Source: Eucalyptus grandis (lineage: Eukaryota; Streptophyta; Magnoliopsida; Myrtales; Myrtaceae). From it: 64,000 nucleotides of DNA. The stretch is taken from positions 10,230,001 through 10,294,000 of the forward strand of contig NC_052613.1 in NCBI RefSeq assembly GCF_016545825.1, in the 5' to 3' direction. Below, piece after piece: positions 11,460 to 23,466 of this stretch. The notes beneath the pieces were generated by a model. That model did no database searches. It saw nothing but the letters and a program-made list of their open reading frames with translations, and had not been told where the DNA came from. Both the position numbers and the translations under genes were made by a program. Every line of letters begins with the position of its first letter. The stretch's first letter is position 1.

Positions 11460-12208
11460 ACTCGTTGCACATGCAAACTGAAAGGGTGTTTGGCTTAAGC
11501 TTCTTCTTCAATAGTTTTTCATTTGAAAACCAATTTTATGAAGTGATTAAAACAAAAAAAGAAACACAAATTCATGAAGAGAACCGGAGGGTATTGAATC
11601 AATGGATATGCAATTGTCCCCTTGACTGAGCTTGCATGATGTACCTGTCAAAAACTTATCTATATGACAAGCCTAATGTCAAGACTTGACTTAAACCAAA
11701 TGATTGATCATACGATGCATCGGTTAAAGAGATTATCTGTGTCACAGGCTGGTTTAAACTTGACTTAAACCGATTGATCAAGCCATAGGGACAGGGCTTC
11801 TACAACTACTTGTAGAGAAATCTCTATTGCAGGCTTTGTCACGAAACCATGTTCTTAATAGCTGGGCGTGCTTTGGTCAAATATCTGTTGGAGGCAGCAA
11901 TAAAGAACACCTTTTAATCTTCTATATGATGTGTGTTCAGCTTGGCCCTTCCACTTAAGACAAGTCTCTACCTATCAGTCATCATTATGGTTTCGTAACA
12001 GCATACTCTTCCTCCCTCTATTAAATACTGGTTAATGTAGTAAATTAAAAAAACTTTGCTCCTAAAGAGAAATTTATTGTCAACATAGCCAATCAATGCG
12101 GAAATATTTGGTGGTTCTTGTCATTTTCTGCAAGTTTCGGTGTTAAAGTCTTCATTATTCGACGTTAAGGCCTCTTTTCCTAAAGTTTCAGTTCACTTTA
12201 AGTTAGCT
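11460..12208. other. Intergenic DNA downstream of the LPP gene
   Basis: No coding region or RNA gene is recognised. A degenerate repeat containing GACTTAAACC(A/G)A-TTGATCA occurs near 11690 and 11760. Confidence 0.45.
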
Positions 12209-12209
12209 C

Positions 12210-12215
12210 TATAAG
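12210..12215 (+). promoter_or_regulatory. Possible TATA box of the small ORF
   Basis: CTATAAGAG lies 63 bases before the ATG at 12273, and a pyrimidine patch (CTTCTCTCTCTCGCTC) lies between. This spacing is compatible with a plant core promoter with a short leader, but no transcript evidence is available. Confidence 0.3.
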
Positions 12216-12272
12216 AGCCTGACAAGTTACCGCTGACCATTCATATCACCACTTCTCTCTCTCGCTCTGTGC

Positions 12273-12560
12273 ATGATGATGGCATTTAGCAGTTCTCTTA
12301 GTGGGAATGAAATGAAGAAGAGATGGAAGTACCAGAGACTGGAAAATGAGAAGATTTCTGTACCGAATGGGAGAAGTTCCAAGGTTCAGAACATCAAGAG
12401 GATCCTGAAACGGCAACTGAAGATCGCAATGAAGAACAACAAGCTGTCAAAGAGGATCCAGGATGCTTATGTCAGAAAGATGGTGCGCTTTGCCGGATGT
12501 TTTGTCTACACAAACACCAATAGTAATCCGTTTCAGATATATTCCGAAGGCTCCCCATAA
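12273..12560 (+). CDS. Small basic ORF, function unknown (95 aa)
   Basis: An uninterrupted frame opens MMMAFSSSLSGNEMKKRW and is Lys/Arg-rich through the middle (KNNKLSKRIQDAYVRKM, about 65-80), ending QIYSEGSP. I recognise no family. In favour of a real gene: GC and codon use are less AT-biased than the neighbourhood, and a TATA-like hexamer and CT-rich leader stand at sensible distances. Against: only 95 codons, no recognised domain, and it could be a first exon or a chance frame, since CAG at 12534-12536 and other sites would permit splicing. The positive central stretch could be a short helix, but nothing points to a function. Confidence 0.35.
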   Translation: MMMAFSSSLSGNEMKKRWKYQRLENEKISVPNGRSSKVQNIKRILKRQLKIAMKNNKLSKRIQDAYVRKMVRFAGCFVYTNTNSNPFQIYSEGSP

Positions 12561-12792
12561 AAACCGAGCCAGAAACCTATGTCGATCCCCATCTGCAACT
12601 GTTCATATGCATGCCATCAATAAGACAAAATCAAGAACCAATACACATGATACTGTGATGTGGTGCTTGCTGTATAGTTTCTTATGTATCTTTTGGTTTA
12701 TAATTCATATATGCAAACATGTAAGCTTGGCTGGCATGACCAATATGAGTCCTCTGGTGCAACTTGTAGGCTTGCTTCTGAATTGTAGCTGA

Positions 12793-13139
12793 GACAGTTA
12801 TGTTGAATTGGGTAAATTGTGGCTTGATATCAAGTTATCCAAAGTGGATTCTTACTTAGCCTTTCTTTTCCTTGCTTTCTAAAACTCCACATTGCCTTGA
12901 TTATTTGCATACCTTGTTCCATATATACAAACATGTACTTTTTCCCGTTTTATATTTTTTTTTCTTATGTTGTTCATTTTAGTGAACTATAATTTCATTG
13001 TAATCCGTCAATTAAATGAATCAATATTTTTAGAGCAAAATATATTGCTGAATGGAAATAATATTATAATAGCCATTGTAAGAATTTTATTCTATCGATG
13101 TATTATATTAGTTTTTCATTTTCAAATTCTAATTTAATT
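12793..13139. other. AT-rich intergenic DNA
   Basis: Nothing recognisable as a gene or assigned repeat. Confidence 0.45.
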
Positions 13140-14200
13140 ACATGCATATCAATTCATTTTGGAGTCATCACTAATTTATGATGATTAAGGAATATCAAAT
13201 AAAATATGGAAGAACATTTTACTTTTGCGAACCACAGATTTCATGGATATAGAGACTTGATTATGCTAGATAAATCAAATACCCTTTGGGTACCTTTCTT
13301 TAGTTTCAAAAATATTTTTTCAAGTAGTCTTCATCAATTGTATTCTTGAGCCACTAACATGTGATAGGTGACCATGTGAGTGTGTAAACAAGAAATGTAA
13401 CACTAAATAATCAAAAGTATAAATAATTTACTTGAAGAGATAGAAAAACTTTGATGTGTTAAGGAAAAATAAAGCTCTATTTTGTCCAATACATGAACTG
13501 TCTGCAAATTGTTAACTAAAGACCAAACAATATATCATGACCTAAACATGGTTTATAAATGCACGTGTGCAATTGTAATTAATCTTTTTGGGTCTTTACG
13601 TAGAATGACATGACTTAATTTTAATAGTGTGACTATATGAATACTAATATAGCATGTATTGATGAACTAACGTGACATCTAAATGACATGTAAGCTATAT
13701 TATAATCAAATTAAATGCAACCTATATTCAATTCTAATAACATGGATATATAATTATAGATTAACCAAATTATTTAAATTATTGCGAGACTATTTTTATG
13801 TTTTCTTTTCATCAATTAAAGACTAAGCTCTAAGATACTAAACACCACCTACATGGCTTTTATTAAAGGATAATGACCTAATGATGGAATGTTAACTCTT
13901 TTTTTATATTTTCTTTTTATGAAATCCAACTATATGCAACATGGATAATGCATGAGAGTAGCTAATCCTCTATGCAATCTATATGACTAGGTGACAATTT
14001 TTGATTGATTTTCCTCTTTTACGAATTACTAAAGAGAAAACTGCCTAAATGTACATGATGACCTAAATTAAACTAGGAACTAATTCATATTAAACCCTGA
14101 ACTAAATTAGGTAACTTTCTAAGTTATTACATGATTCCTAATGCACTTAAGATATGTATTTCTAATTATTGGGGTTTGCTCTAATAGTCACCCTTCTCAC
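13140..14200. mobile_element. Decayed copy of the LTR-like family at 14.5-17.3 kb
   Basis: Blocks such as TTTTACTTTTGCGAACCACAG and GAGACTTGATTATGCTAGAT (13219-13270), followed by CCCTTTGGGTACC and AACATGTGATAGGTGACC, have clear counterparts in the same order at 14687-14850 (TTTTACTTTACTTCTACGAAC, GGACTTGATTACACTAGATT, CCCTTTCGGTATC, AACATGTGACGTGATTATG). The copy here is more AT-rich and more decayed. No coding sequence survives. Confidence 0.5.
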
Positions 14201-14204
14201 ATAA

Positions 14205-14351
14205 GAAAGAGGAGATGGGAAATCTGAATCCACACCTTCTTAAAGGGATTTGGATGGGGACAATTTAGCTTTAGATGGGTGTTTCGACTCCCACATACAA
14301 CAAGGAGGCATGACAAAAAGTAGAGTAAGATTAATAAAAAAAAAAAAAAAA
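14205..14351 (+). repeat. SINE-like element, second copy
   Basis: It has the same block order as the element at the window start: GATGGGAAATCTGAATCC, then GGATTTGGATGGGGACAATTT, GTGTTTCGACTCCCACA, AGAGTAAGATTAATA and an A tail at 14338-14351. The copies differ at many positions, so both are old. The B-box-like GTTTCGACTCCC supports a tRNA-derived origin. Confidence 0.55.
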
Positions 14352-14459
14352 TGAACTTCTAAATTAGGAAACATGCATGAAGGCAATATAAACAAAATGC
14401 AATGCAAACTTTTTGATATAGTTTATATAATGCATGTGCCTATTTTAATAACATATGAA

Positions 14460-17275
14460 ATCTAACACCGTACGTCGTGACCAAATTTTCGGGTGAACCA
14501 CCTAAGGTTTGGCTAATGGATTGCTAAGCCTAAACTTAGCTCGGACTCTCCCAAGCCCATACCAATTCGCGACTTAATGTTCAAGTTTTTAACATGCAAA
14601 TGAATTTTATCTAAGAGTCGCTACTAATCTATTTTTGGTGGGTCAATTAGAAACTCAAGTAAAGTAACGGGAGTTTTACTTTACTTCTACGAACTAGAGA
14701 CTATGGGTACGGGGACTTGATTACACTAGATTCCTCTAATGCCCTTTCGGTATCATTCTTTTATTTTCCAAAAAATGTTTTTGCATGCAGCTTAAATTGA
14801 TTTTAAATCTATTTGCCTAACATGTGACGTGATTATGCGGGTGTGCAATCCACCAATTTAAAACCCAGATAAATAATGAATAAATTGCAAAAAAAAACTT
14901 ACCTCAAAGCAATGAAAAGCATCTGTGTTGTTAGATCAGAATTCACATCAATAACCTAGATATGATTTCTAATTAACAAACAATTTCTTTTTTTTCTTTT
15001 TTTTCACTTGATTAATGAAAATCATGCAATATGCAATGCAATATTAACTAAATGAACTAACTCTAGTGATATGCAATTTCGAATTAAATGGACCTAGTAA
15101 CAATCACTAAATGATGTGCATTTCATGTATCTAATCCTATATGACATGCGCATGATTTTTTGTATTTTTTATTTGTAATTAAAAATAACTAACAATAAAA
15201 ATCTAACTAAAGTGAGATATTATCTATTTTAAGTTAGGAAATAGACTTATCTGAATCCTATCTTAACTTAGAAATTTATCTATCTAGCCTAGATACCATC
15301 TAAACATGCATTCTAATGTAACCATAAAAGAATCTAATTATTCTATCATGCAATTCTATCCAAGAAATTAATTCTAATATATATGATATGCAAATGCAAT
15401 CTTTTTTTGTATTTTCGAGATAAATAAAGCAATTAAAAGATAAAAACTAAATCATTAAGAATCATCAAAGATATCATACATCGTTCGAATCAGGGAACAA
15501 TATCCAAATCAGCTTGATTATTTCGCTAATAAAATTGATAAATTGATCTTAAGTCTTAAAGATCAAGATATTAATTTTATTTCCTCATGATTAATTATTC
15601 CATCTAAAGCCTTATAGATGGAATAAAAAATCGGTATGCGGTTGCGAATTAGGCAGTAAAATATAATTGGGAACGCATCGATAATTCAAATACACACATA
15701 AGATATTGAAAAGCATGTATTAGGTAATAAAATATTTAAATCAAATTTAGATATGATAATTACCTAATTCCGCCAATGATATTACCACCACAAATGATAT
15801 TACCAAATTTGGACTGAGTGGAATCCTCTCAACGGGTGACCAGCGGTGCGTGGTGGTGCTTGGCCTCGGTTGATGGTGCGGTGAGGATCAGGTCTTTGTG
15901 GCTCACGGACGGACGGGATGGTTCGGCATCGATGCCTTGCTGGAAAATCTGCAAAAAGAAGAAATCTTCAGCAATCGTGTTCTTCGTGGACGTCTCTTTC
16001 TTCGGATGGGTTCTTCTCTGCATGGACCAATGTTTATCATATCGTGCGTGTACTATCTCTAGAGAACAAGAATTTTGAGAAGCTTTTTATCAATTTTGAT
16101 CAAGGGGAAAGATTTAGTGCAGCCCTTTTACGCTTCTTGCAAAGAACAAAGACCAGCTCATAAGTCTTCTCCTGTACAAGTGGTGGAGGTCAATAAGCTT
16201 TTCGGAGTCCAAGTGGTGATTGAATCTTGACCAAGTTCTCCATCACAATTCGGTCGTGATATAATCTTTAACCGATTTCCATGCACCATCACGATGGACC
16301 TCCCTGAAATTTGACTAAAGAACACCTGCAATAAGACAAATTCAAGGGTGACAACGACAAAAGCTCGATGAGGAATGATCTCGGATGTGGGGGTTCAGCA
16401 GCCGCAGGAGCGTGATGTTGGGATTACAGGCAAGGCTCATCCGCAAGGCTCGGACAGCAGAGCAGCGGGGCTCCAATGTCAAGGTCTCGAACAGGGAGCA
16501 GCATCAACTGTCGCGTTAGTTGGGCCCCAATTTTATCCGCACGAAGACATCGTAGCTGTGCAGGGCTTCTCGTGGCGGGGAAGTAGTGTGGTCACCGAAC
16601 AGGGAGGTCAGAACGGTAGCGATGCAGGGCTTTCTTGGTGCAAGCAGTGTTGTCTCCGTTGGTCAACGTGAGTGTCTCAATGAATCTTGGAGGTGCTCTC
16701 TGCCTCTCACGATTTTCAACGAGCCAACCCCGCACCTCACAAATTTTTCTCCTCCATTCTCTCTCTATTCACGTATGTTCATGCTTTACTCAGGTTTGTG
16801 GCCGTGTCTCAATTTTTTTGGTGGCCCCTTGAACCCTATGCGTTTTAACTTATTTATAGGCTGCGAAGTAGGGTTTTTAATCTTTTCAAATCGGTATCCA
16901 CAAAGATTCTTTTTCCAAACGCAATATTCATTTTTCCACTTGCCCTATCCGAAAAATTCCATCATACCTCGGAAAATTTTAAATTCTTATTTTCACAAGA
17001 TAATTTCCTATCATAAAAAAATGGGCTAGGACCAATTTGCTCGCTTCGTGGGCTTAGCCTAGCCTGTCAATTTAAAGCTTAGAACCACTAATTCGAACCC
17101 ACCCATCACTGGTCCAATAAATAAATGCAAATTATGCAAATTAAAATAAATGCACCTAAATCTATATGCTATGCAATTCATATTTTTTCTTCAGGCATAA
17201 AATTACCCCATAATTTTTAATACAATAAATGACTAAACGAGTCGCCAAAATTTAGGTGTCAACACCATACATAAT
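14460..17275. mobile_element. LTR-retrotransposon-like non-autonomous element (approximate limits)
   Basis: A region of about 2.8 kb begins with phrases like GACCAAATTTTCGGGTGAACC and ends with GAGTCGCCAAAATTTAGGTGTCAACA, a terminus typical of plant LTR elements. The interior at about 15800-16750 is less AT-rich and holds only short reading frames (for example 15818-16078 and 16375-16671). I could match none of these to gag, protease, integrase or reverse transcriptase. A related decayed copy lies immediately upstream (13140-14200). Exact LTR ends and a target-site duplication could not be fixed by eye. Confidence 0.4.
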
Positions 17276-17329
17276 TGATTATTAAATATCACCACGCCCA
17301 ATTAAAGAAATAAGCTTAATTGGGGGTCT

Positions 17330-17640
17330 AGTCTTTAGTCCCAAAAATCGGATCCCCAATTAAGCTCATTGGCCCAAGTCTTGCTATGGCTGGGCGAGCT
17401 CAGCCTTGCCTAGCCACTGCGAGGTCCGCTTCGCCATGGTCGAGCAAAGCCGACTTCAAGTGCTTAGGTGAGGTCCAGCCTTGCTTAGCCACGGTGAGGG
17501 CAAGCCTCACTCGGCCATGGTGAGACTCGGTGAGGTCAATTGGCTAGAGGAGGAAGAAGAAGAAAATAAAGAAAAAAATAAGAAAAAAAACTTTTTTTTT
17601 ACTTCTTAATTATGTTTCAAATCTATTCTTAAGAACGTAA
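17330..17640. repeat. GC-rich island flanked by AT-rich arms
   Basis: A CCTTGCCTAGCC / GGTGAGGCCAGCC-type GC-rich stretch at 17380-17540 is followed by A-rich and T-rich runs. It resembles the cores of the other GC-centred elements in this window, but its ends are not resolved. Confidence 0.35.
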
Positions 17641-17649
17641 TAGATTAAT

Positions 17650-18560
17650 TAAGGCCTATTTGGTAGTATTTATGTTCTAGAGAACAATTTCTATTGAGAA
17701 ATAGTTTTTTTTTTCTATTTTTATTTCCTGAAACAAATATGAGTAAAAGAATGCGTTTAGGATGCGTTTGGTAATGCTTTTGTTCCCGGGAATAATTTCT
17801 GATCAGAAATAATTTTTTTTTATTTTGTTCCTGGGAACAATTTCTAAGCAAAAGAACGTGTTTAGTAACTGCACAAAATTTTTGATTTTGTAGAATTGCA
17901 TTTAGTATCATGCTAAAAAATTTATTCTTCAAATTATTTTCTTTTAATTTTTAAATAATTTTATTACTTTTTTTTTTTTTTTTTTCTTTCCTTCTCTTCT
18001 TCTTCTTCATGACCAACAACCGGCGAGGGCCGATGACCTCACTAGAGCGTTGTTGGCCGTCGTCGACTGAGCCTCGCCGACAGATAGGCAAGCGGCCTCG
18101 CCTAGATTTGGCGAGGTCGAGCTCGCCCAGATGCTAGTAGGGTTCGACCTTGCTTGGCCAAACCTCGCCAACAGCTAGGCGAGGCTCGGCCGAGCCTCGG
18201 GCGATAGTTGGGCTTGCCTTTGGTGAGCTCACCGAACCTCGCCCTAGCCTGGCAAGCTCGCCGGATCAGTTGCCGGCGATTAGTGGCGGTGGGTAGTGGA
18301 CGGCGATAGACGTCAACGGCAGTGGTGGCAAGAGATGAAGAAGAAGAAAAATGGAAGAAGAACATGAAAAAAAAAGAAGAAGAAAAATCGATGGTTGATT
18401 CTAGAATTGTTCCCGGAACAAGAATGAATTTTTTATTTATTCTCGATTCTATTCCAAATATGTTTCTAGGAACAAAAAATTTACCAAACCCATTTATGCT
18501 CCAAATCTACTCATAGGAACAAAAGAACATAAACAAGCATTGTGTTTGGCAAAGGCCCTT
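17650..18560. mobile_element. Non-autonomous TIR-type element with GC-rich centre
   Basis: The left arm starts near AAGGCCTATTTGGTAGT and includes TTATGTTCT. The right arm, read in reverse, starts AGGGCCTTTGCCAAACAC and includes TTATGTTCTTTTGTTCC. A second pair of inner inverted motifs, GCGTTTGGTAATGCTTTTGT (17764) and its counterpart near 18485, lies inside. The core (18015-18310) is GC-rich with repeated CGAGCCTCG/GGCGAGG words. No transposase is present. Confidence 0.45.
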
Positions 18561-19020
18561 AGTAACTAAATTTCTATTATCAAAATAGAAAAAGAATAGG
18601 AATGTGTTTTGTATGGTCAATAATTTTTTTTTTGTAATGTAGGATTTAAAAAAAAAAATTAACATTTTTTCTTTTTTCTTTTCTTTCTTTATTGTCTTCT
18701 TCTTCCTTGCTAGTGGTGAGTGGCAGTGGGTGGCGGACGGTGGTAGCGAGGGGCAATGAGCGATGAGGAAGAAGAAGAAAAGAAGAAAAGAAAAAAAAGA
18801 GAAAAATGACTTATTTCTAAAAATTGTTTATGAGAATAAGAAACTATTTTTTTCTATTTCATGTTTTTGTTCCAAATCCATTCTCCAGTCACTTTTCTAT
18901 TCCCGGGAATAGAAAAATTAATTGACGTTATCAAAAGGATTTCTATTTTTTTTTCTATTTTGAGGAGAGAAAAAATAGAAGAAAAAAAAGAAACGTTGCC
19001 TTGCACGCACTTAGCTAACC
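18561..19020. repeat. Related AT-rich element fragment
   Basis: It contains AATAGAAAAAGAATAGGAATGTG near 18583 and, inverted, CATTCTCCAGTCACTTTTCTATTCCC near 18879, flanking a small GC-richer core (about 18710-18760, GTGGTAGCGAGGGGCAATGAG). It appears to be a smaller member of the same general class as 17650-18560. Confidence 0.35.
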
Positions 19021-19024
19021 TTAC

Positions 19025-19976
19025 TAGAGGTGAGCATGGTTTCCAATTTTAAGGAGGGAAGTTCCGATTCCCGATTTCTTTTTGTTTGGAACTAGTGGTT
19101 CTTGGTTCAGTTCCTGGTTCCTATAGGAATCAGAATCGAAACCATGAATCGGGAATTGGAATTGGACCGGGATTCCTAAACCTAAAATTGTCTATGCCTT
19201 TTGCTTTGCTTTTTGCCTTTCGCTTTTCTTTTTACCTTTTACCATTGTGTTTTAGTTCTTACAGGATTTTTATCATTGAATTCACGGAACATAACGCTAA
19301 TGGACTCCATCCATTTGTTTAATTGAGTCGTGCACATTTGGGGTCAATTTAGTGAGCTCTTTGTAAAGACAAACAAGAGATGAATTCAAGTTCATTTCCC
19401 ATGATTTGTCATGTAATTTAGTGAGATACCGATCAGGTTAAGGAATAAAATTTGCTTTGTCTTCCCGTTGCTTTATCATTCTTTCAGGAGCAAGTATTTT
19501 CTAAATAAGATATTTGGATAGTCTACAAAGATCTAGATTCATCTTTCTTCTCTTTCTTTTCCTTTTTTCATGATTATGGCTGCAACCTACTTATGGTTTC
19601 TCTTAAAAGAATGTAGGATGAATGAAATAATCATGGAGAACTCATAGATGAATGATTATCCAAATGTTAGAAAAATTTAAAGTTGAAAGTCAATAGGGTT
19701 TATGTATGTTTTTTTTAAGAAGTTCTTTTGCCAATTTTCCATCATTTTTAAGAAGCCAAACGTGTCTAAGTTTGTTCATTATTGTTGCCTTCATTTCCAT
19801 TTTGTATAACTAAAAATGAAACCCAAAAAAAAAAAAAAATGTGTTGAACCCTAGAACCGACCTTGGAACTTGTGACGGGATAGATTCCAAGTTCCAAAAA
19901 CTAAGGAACCTATACCTAGAGGTAGATTCCAAGTTCCAAGTGGAACCTGTGAGGAACTTGGAACCGCTTACTCTTA
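19025..19976. mobile_element. hAT-like non-autonomous element, no clear target duplication
   Basis: The left end TAGAGGTGAGCATGGTTTCC and the right end (reverse complement TAAGAGTAAGCGGTTCCAAG) are imperfect inverted repeats with the TAGNGGTG-type start common to plant hAT elements. The subterminal regions repeat the GGTTCCAAGTTCC theme in both orientations. The flanking octamers do not match, so this is weaker than the element at 29855-30777. Confidence 0.4.
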
Positions 19977-20280
19977 AATGTAATCGAACAAATTTATGTT
20001 CTTATTTTGTTTTGGAAAATAAAAGAACAGAAAAAGTTAAGAATTGATTGGTTATCAAACATGCCTTAATTCTTTTTCTTACCTAAAATATTATTCTTTT
20101 TAGATATATATTTTTTAATATTTCGTCGTTAAGAATTCAAATGAAATCTTAAGTTCAATCGAAGGGTTTGAGTATAGTTGTCTTTGTGTGGTGTGATTTT
20201 TATCTAGTTTCAAAATTAAAAGCAATCCTTGAATCTTGACTTGATTTTAATTGAGATGATTATAATTTTTCTTTCATAAG
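19977..20280. other. AT-rich intergenic DNA
   Basis: No feature recognised. Confidence 0.4.
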
Positions 20281-20289
20281 ATTATTTCC

Positions 20290-21950
20290 GTTACATCGTT
20301 TTTTACTATTTCATTAATTCTCCAATTCTTATGAATATGAGTCCAATTGATTGATTCGAGTTTCACTTTCTTTGAGTGTGCACATTGTTTAATTCCAACG
20401 TTAAGTGCTATTGGTTAGCTAGCAATTAGGATGTTTAGATATCTATTGGACATATTTAGGATATTTCTTTGATTTTTCATATATATTTTAGTCATGCATA
20501 TCAATTTTTTTTTATTTCCTCTATCTAAGCTTATAAATAGTCTCTCCGTGTATTTTTTTTTTTTTCTATATATTGAGATATAATAAAACTCCTCATTTCT
20601 CTATTCCACATTATTTTCAACTCAGCTCATGCTACTATGCAGGCAATCCGTCACCAAGTCAAACTTCTTTTCTTTTTTCTTGGAGATATTTTCTGATGTT
20701 GTGAAGATGCGTCTTCTCATAGTCTTAGTAGCATCAACACCAACACACAACACACCATCACATCATTTCTTAAAAAAAATAGAGTATTTCAACACGTTGT
20801 GACATATTGTATATCGAATGTATATTTTTATATATACATGATAAATTGTCATTTTATGATTATTTTAATTAAGTTAATTTAATTCAAATTCACGAATAAA
20901 CAAATAAAGAGTCTCAAATGAATCTACACTAAAAATCATGAGTCTCGAGAAGTGAGAATCATAAGAGAAAGAAAACTAGGTTTTTTTCCCTTTTTTTTTT
21001 AATTTTTTCACATTTACATTTTGACCTCTCATTTATTGAAATTTTTTAAATTGAACGGTGTATGTCGGAATTCTAGACTTACATGTCAAAGCATGTCGGA
21101 TTTTCTAACACCTATTGACCACTTGTTGGAGCGTGTTGGATACGTATTAGAGTGTTGGATACAACTGAAAAGCTTTCAAAGAGCATCGGTGCTTCCTAGC
21201 TTAGAGTAATCTTTGCTCAACATTTGTTGCACTTGTTATAGCTATGCTAGCCGTATCGACCATGTTTGTTAAGTTATTGTCTCGGTAGTAAAGTCAACCG
21301 CAAAGGATGCCAACTCTAATGCCTCCAATTCTCGACTTTTCACCTCTCCTTCAAGAAGCCAACACCACCACCAAACTTGCAACCATCAAGCGAGCAACTA
21401 TTGAAATATTCTGGTCAATGGAAGCTTGGAGCCATTACACGTGCCACAATGGGCTTCCTCATCTCAAATCCGTTGAGCTCATATTAGTTGAAGATTTAAT
21501 CAAAGATTCGGTGACATTGTTCAAATTAGTTTTTGAAACTCAAGTTGATTTGTTTTAACTCAACTTAGAGATATATAGGATATTTCCTTTGATTTTCTAT
21601 ATCTATTTTGATTATGCATTTATGATTTATTTCATTTAATTTCTTTTATCTAAGCCAACAAGTAGGCTCTCCATGTACGCTTTCTATATATTGAGATATA
21701 CTAAAATTCTTTGATTCTCTCTTTTGCATTATTTTCTATCTCAATCTCTGAATCTCTAGTTGATATAAATTAAGGCTACTTTCTACTTTTTCAGAAAAAT
21801 TATTTTTTTCACATCATTTTTTGTCTTTTTTTGTTAGTTCACTAATTTATTGAATAGTAAGACTCCATTAAAGGATTTGAGATTCACTTGTTTAAGTGTG
21901 TTCTTTTTGCCTTATTCCAATGTTAAGTGTTATTTGGGTTGTTTAGGGAT
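20290..21950 (+). repeat. Pair of diverged repeats resembling LTR relics
   Basis: A block with AGGATATTTCTTTGATTTTC, a TAAATAGTCTCTCCGTGTA motif and CTATATATTGAGATATAATA at 20455-20625 recurs in direct orientation at 21580-21745 (AGGATATTTCCTTTGATTTTC, GTAGGCTCTCCATGTACGC, CTATATATTGAGATATACTA). Another pair, GAGTTTCACTTTCTTTGAG... ATTCCAACGTTAAGTGCTATTG (20358-20413) and GAGATTCACTTGTTTAAGTG... ATTCCAATGTTAAGTGTTATT (21877-21933), is also direct. A TATA-like motif and A-rich signals within the block are LTR-like. No internal coding domain is visible. Confidence 0.4.
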
Positions 21951-22218
21951 AAGTACAGTGGAAGCCCTCAAACTTATTAAGTTGCAATTAAATTCTAAAA
22001 CTTTCAAACAGCGTAATGAAATCTTAAAACCTATCAAATTAGTCCAATCAAGTACTTTTGTTGATTGCACTTTTTGAAAGTTTTAGAACTCGATTATATT
22101 TTCCTAACAAGTTTTAATATTTGATTGTATTTTTTGAAAGTTTTAGGACTTGATTATACTTTCGTAATAATTTTTAAGACTTAATGCACCTTTTGAAAGT
22201 TGTTACACTTTTGTTATA

Positions 22219-23385
22219 AGTTTTATGATTTATAGTACACTGGTTCCAATTATTTACTATTTACTTGTGTAAAGTTTATTTTTCTTCCACGTCCAAGATT
22301 TGTTTTCTTTGGAGAATTAAATGTTCCCTTTTCTTTTATGAGTATTTTACTTAATTTATATGAAATATTTATACAAATAAATTTGGGTCAGTTCATGCCA
22401 CTTTTGGCTAGGGCATGTGTAGCCCAAAACCAGCTGGATTAAAGAGGCTCAAAAAATATGGCATTCCTTTTGGACCATCAATCTTGGGCCAATGTGGGTT
22501 TTCAGAGTTTTTTCCTTTTATACCACTACTCTAGTGTAAGCCCCTACCCCTTCATTCTTAAAGGGACAATAGACACCAAGCAATTAGTGAAGTGATTAAT
22601 CTTTTCACATTCAGGTAACATTCCTATAACTTGTGACCCGAAAACATAGGATTGCGTGCATTATAACACTAGACGTCCAAAATATGTACAATTTACTAGT
22701 TTCCAAAGATTCCTTAATAAATTGACTCTCTTACATACTATGTCAATGATTTTAGAGCCAATGAGGCATCCAGCCTAGTTGTTGGGAAGTTGAGGGAAGG
22801 ACGTCAAAGTCTAGGGTCCAAAACCCTGGCCAAGAAAAATATATGAGAATGATTATAAATATCAAAAACTTATTATTTATACAAAAGAATTCAGTTTTGT
22901 CATGAGAAGCACTCTTTTAGTGCAAAAATCGTGATGACAAAAAATAATCATCGAAGGCTTCATTTTTTAAAGAAATTATGGTTCTTGCCAATATGACAAA
23001 CTTATCTTTTGGCCCATCTAAGAGATGATGCCTTGCTAGGAACATTGGAAGGAGCTGCATCCACATTATTCCTAAGAATTTTAGCTTGTTACACAGTCAA
23101 AAGTTAAGTCATGTCCATCGAAGTATTCTCAAGCTACATTTATTTACAGACTTTGATTTGATCTACTAAACAATAATATGCGCATTGTGCAAATTAACTA
23201 CAAAAATAAGACAATCACAATAATATCAGAGACTATTTTATTTCAATTATATAAAACATATCAATCTTGGATGGATATTTAGATGTAGTGTTGAATATAA
23301 TTGTGCAAGGAGTACTAGAGGCCAAGTTGCCATAGACTTTTTAATGCGTATTGTTATATTAAGTTTAATGTCTTTTTGAGACAAG
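22219..23385 (+). repeat. Array repeat, copy 1 of 3
   Basis: First unit of a direct three-copy array. Landmarks in order: TTTACTATTTACTTGTG, CAAGATTTGTTTTCTTTGG, CATCAATCTTGGGCCAATGT, ACACCAAGCAATTAG, AGGCATCCAGCCTAG, GAGAAGCACTCTTTTAG, GATGATGCCTTGCTAGGAAC, GGATGGATATTTAGATGTAG, GAGGCCAAGTTGCC. This copy appears free of large insertions. No coding sequence is recognised. Confidence 0.7.
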
Positions 23386-23466
23386 TTTTATGACTTTTGG
23401 TGCACCTATCCCGGTTAATTACTACTTTCCTTATCTAACGTTTATTTTTCTTCCACATCGGTTCTA

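Noticed and set aside
15818..16671. Frames of 81-98 codons suspected as gag-like
   Set aside because: No zinc knuckle (CX2CX4HX4C) or other retroelement motif is present, and several overlapping frames compete.
18102..18365. An 87-codon minus-strand frame in the GC-rich core, and similar frames at 26684-27083
   Set aside because: These frames reflect GC-rich repeat words in non-autonomous element cores; there is no domain and no start/stop conservation among the related cores.
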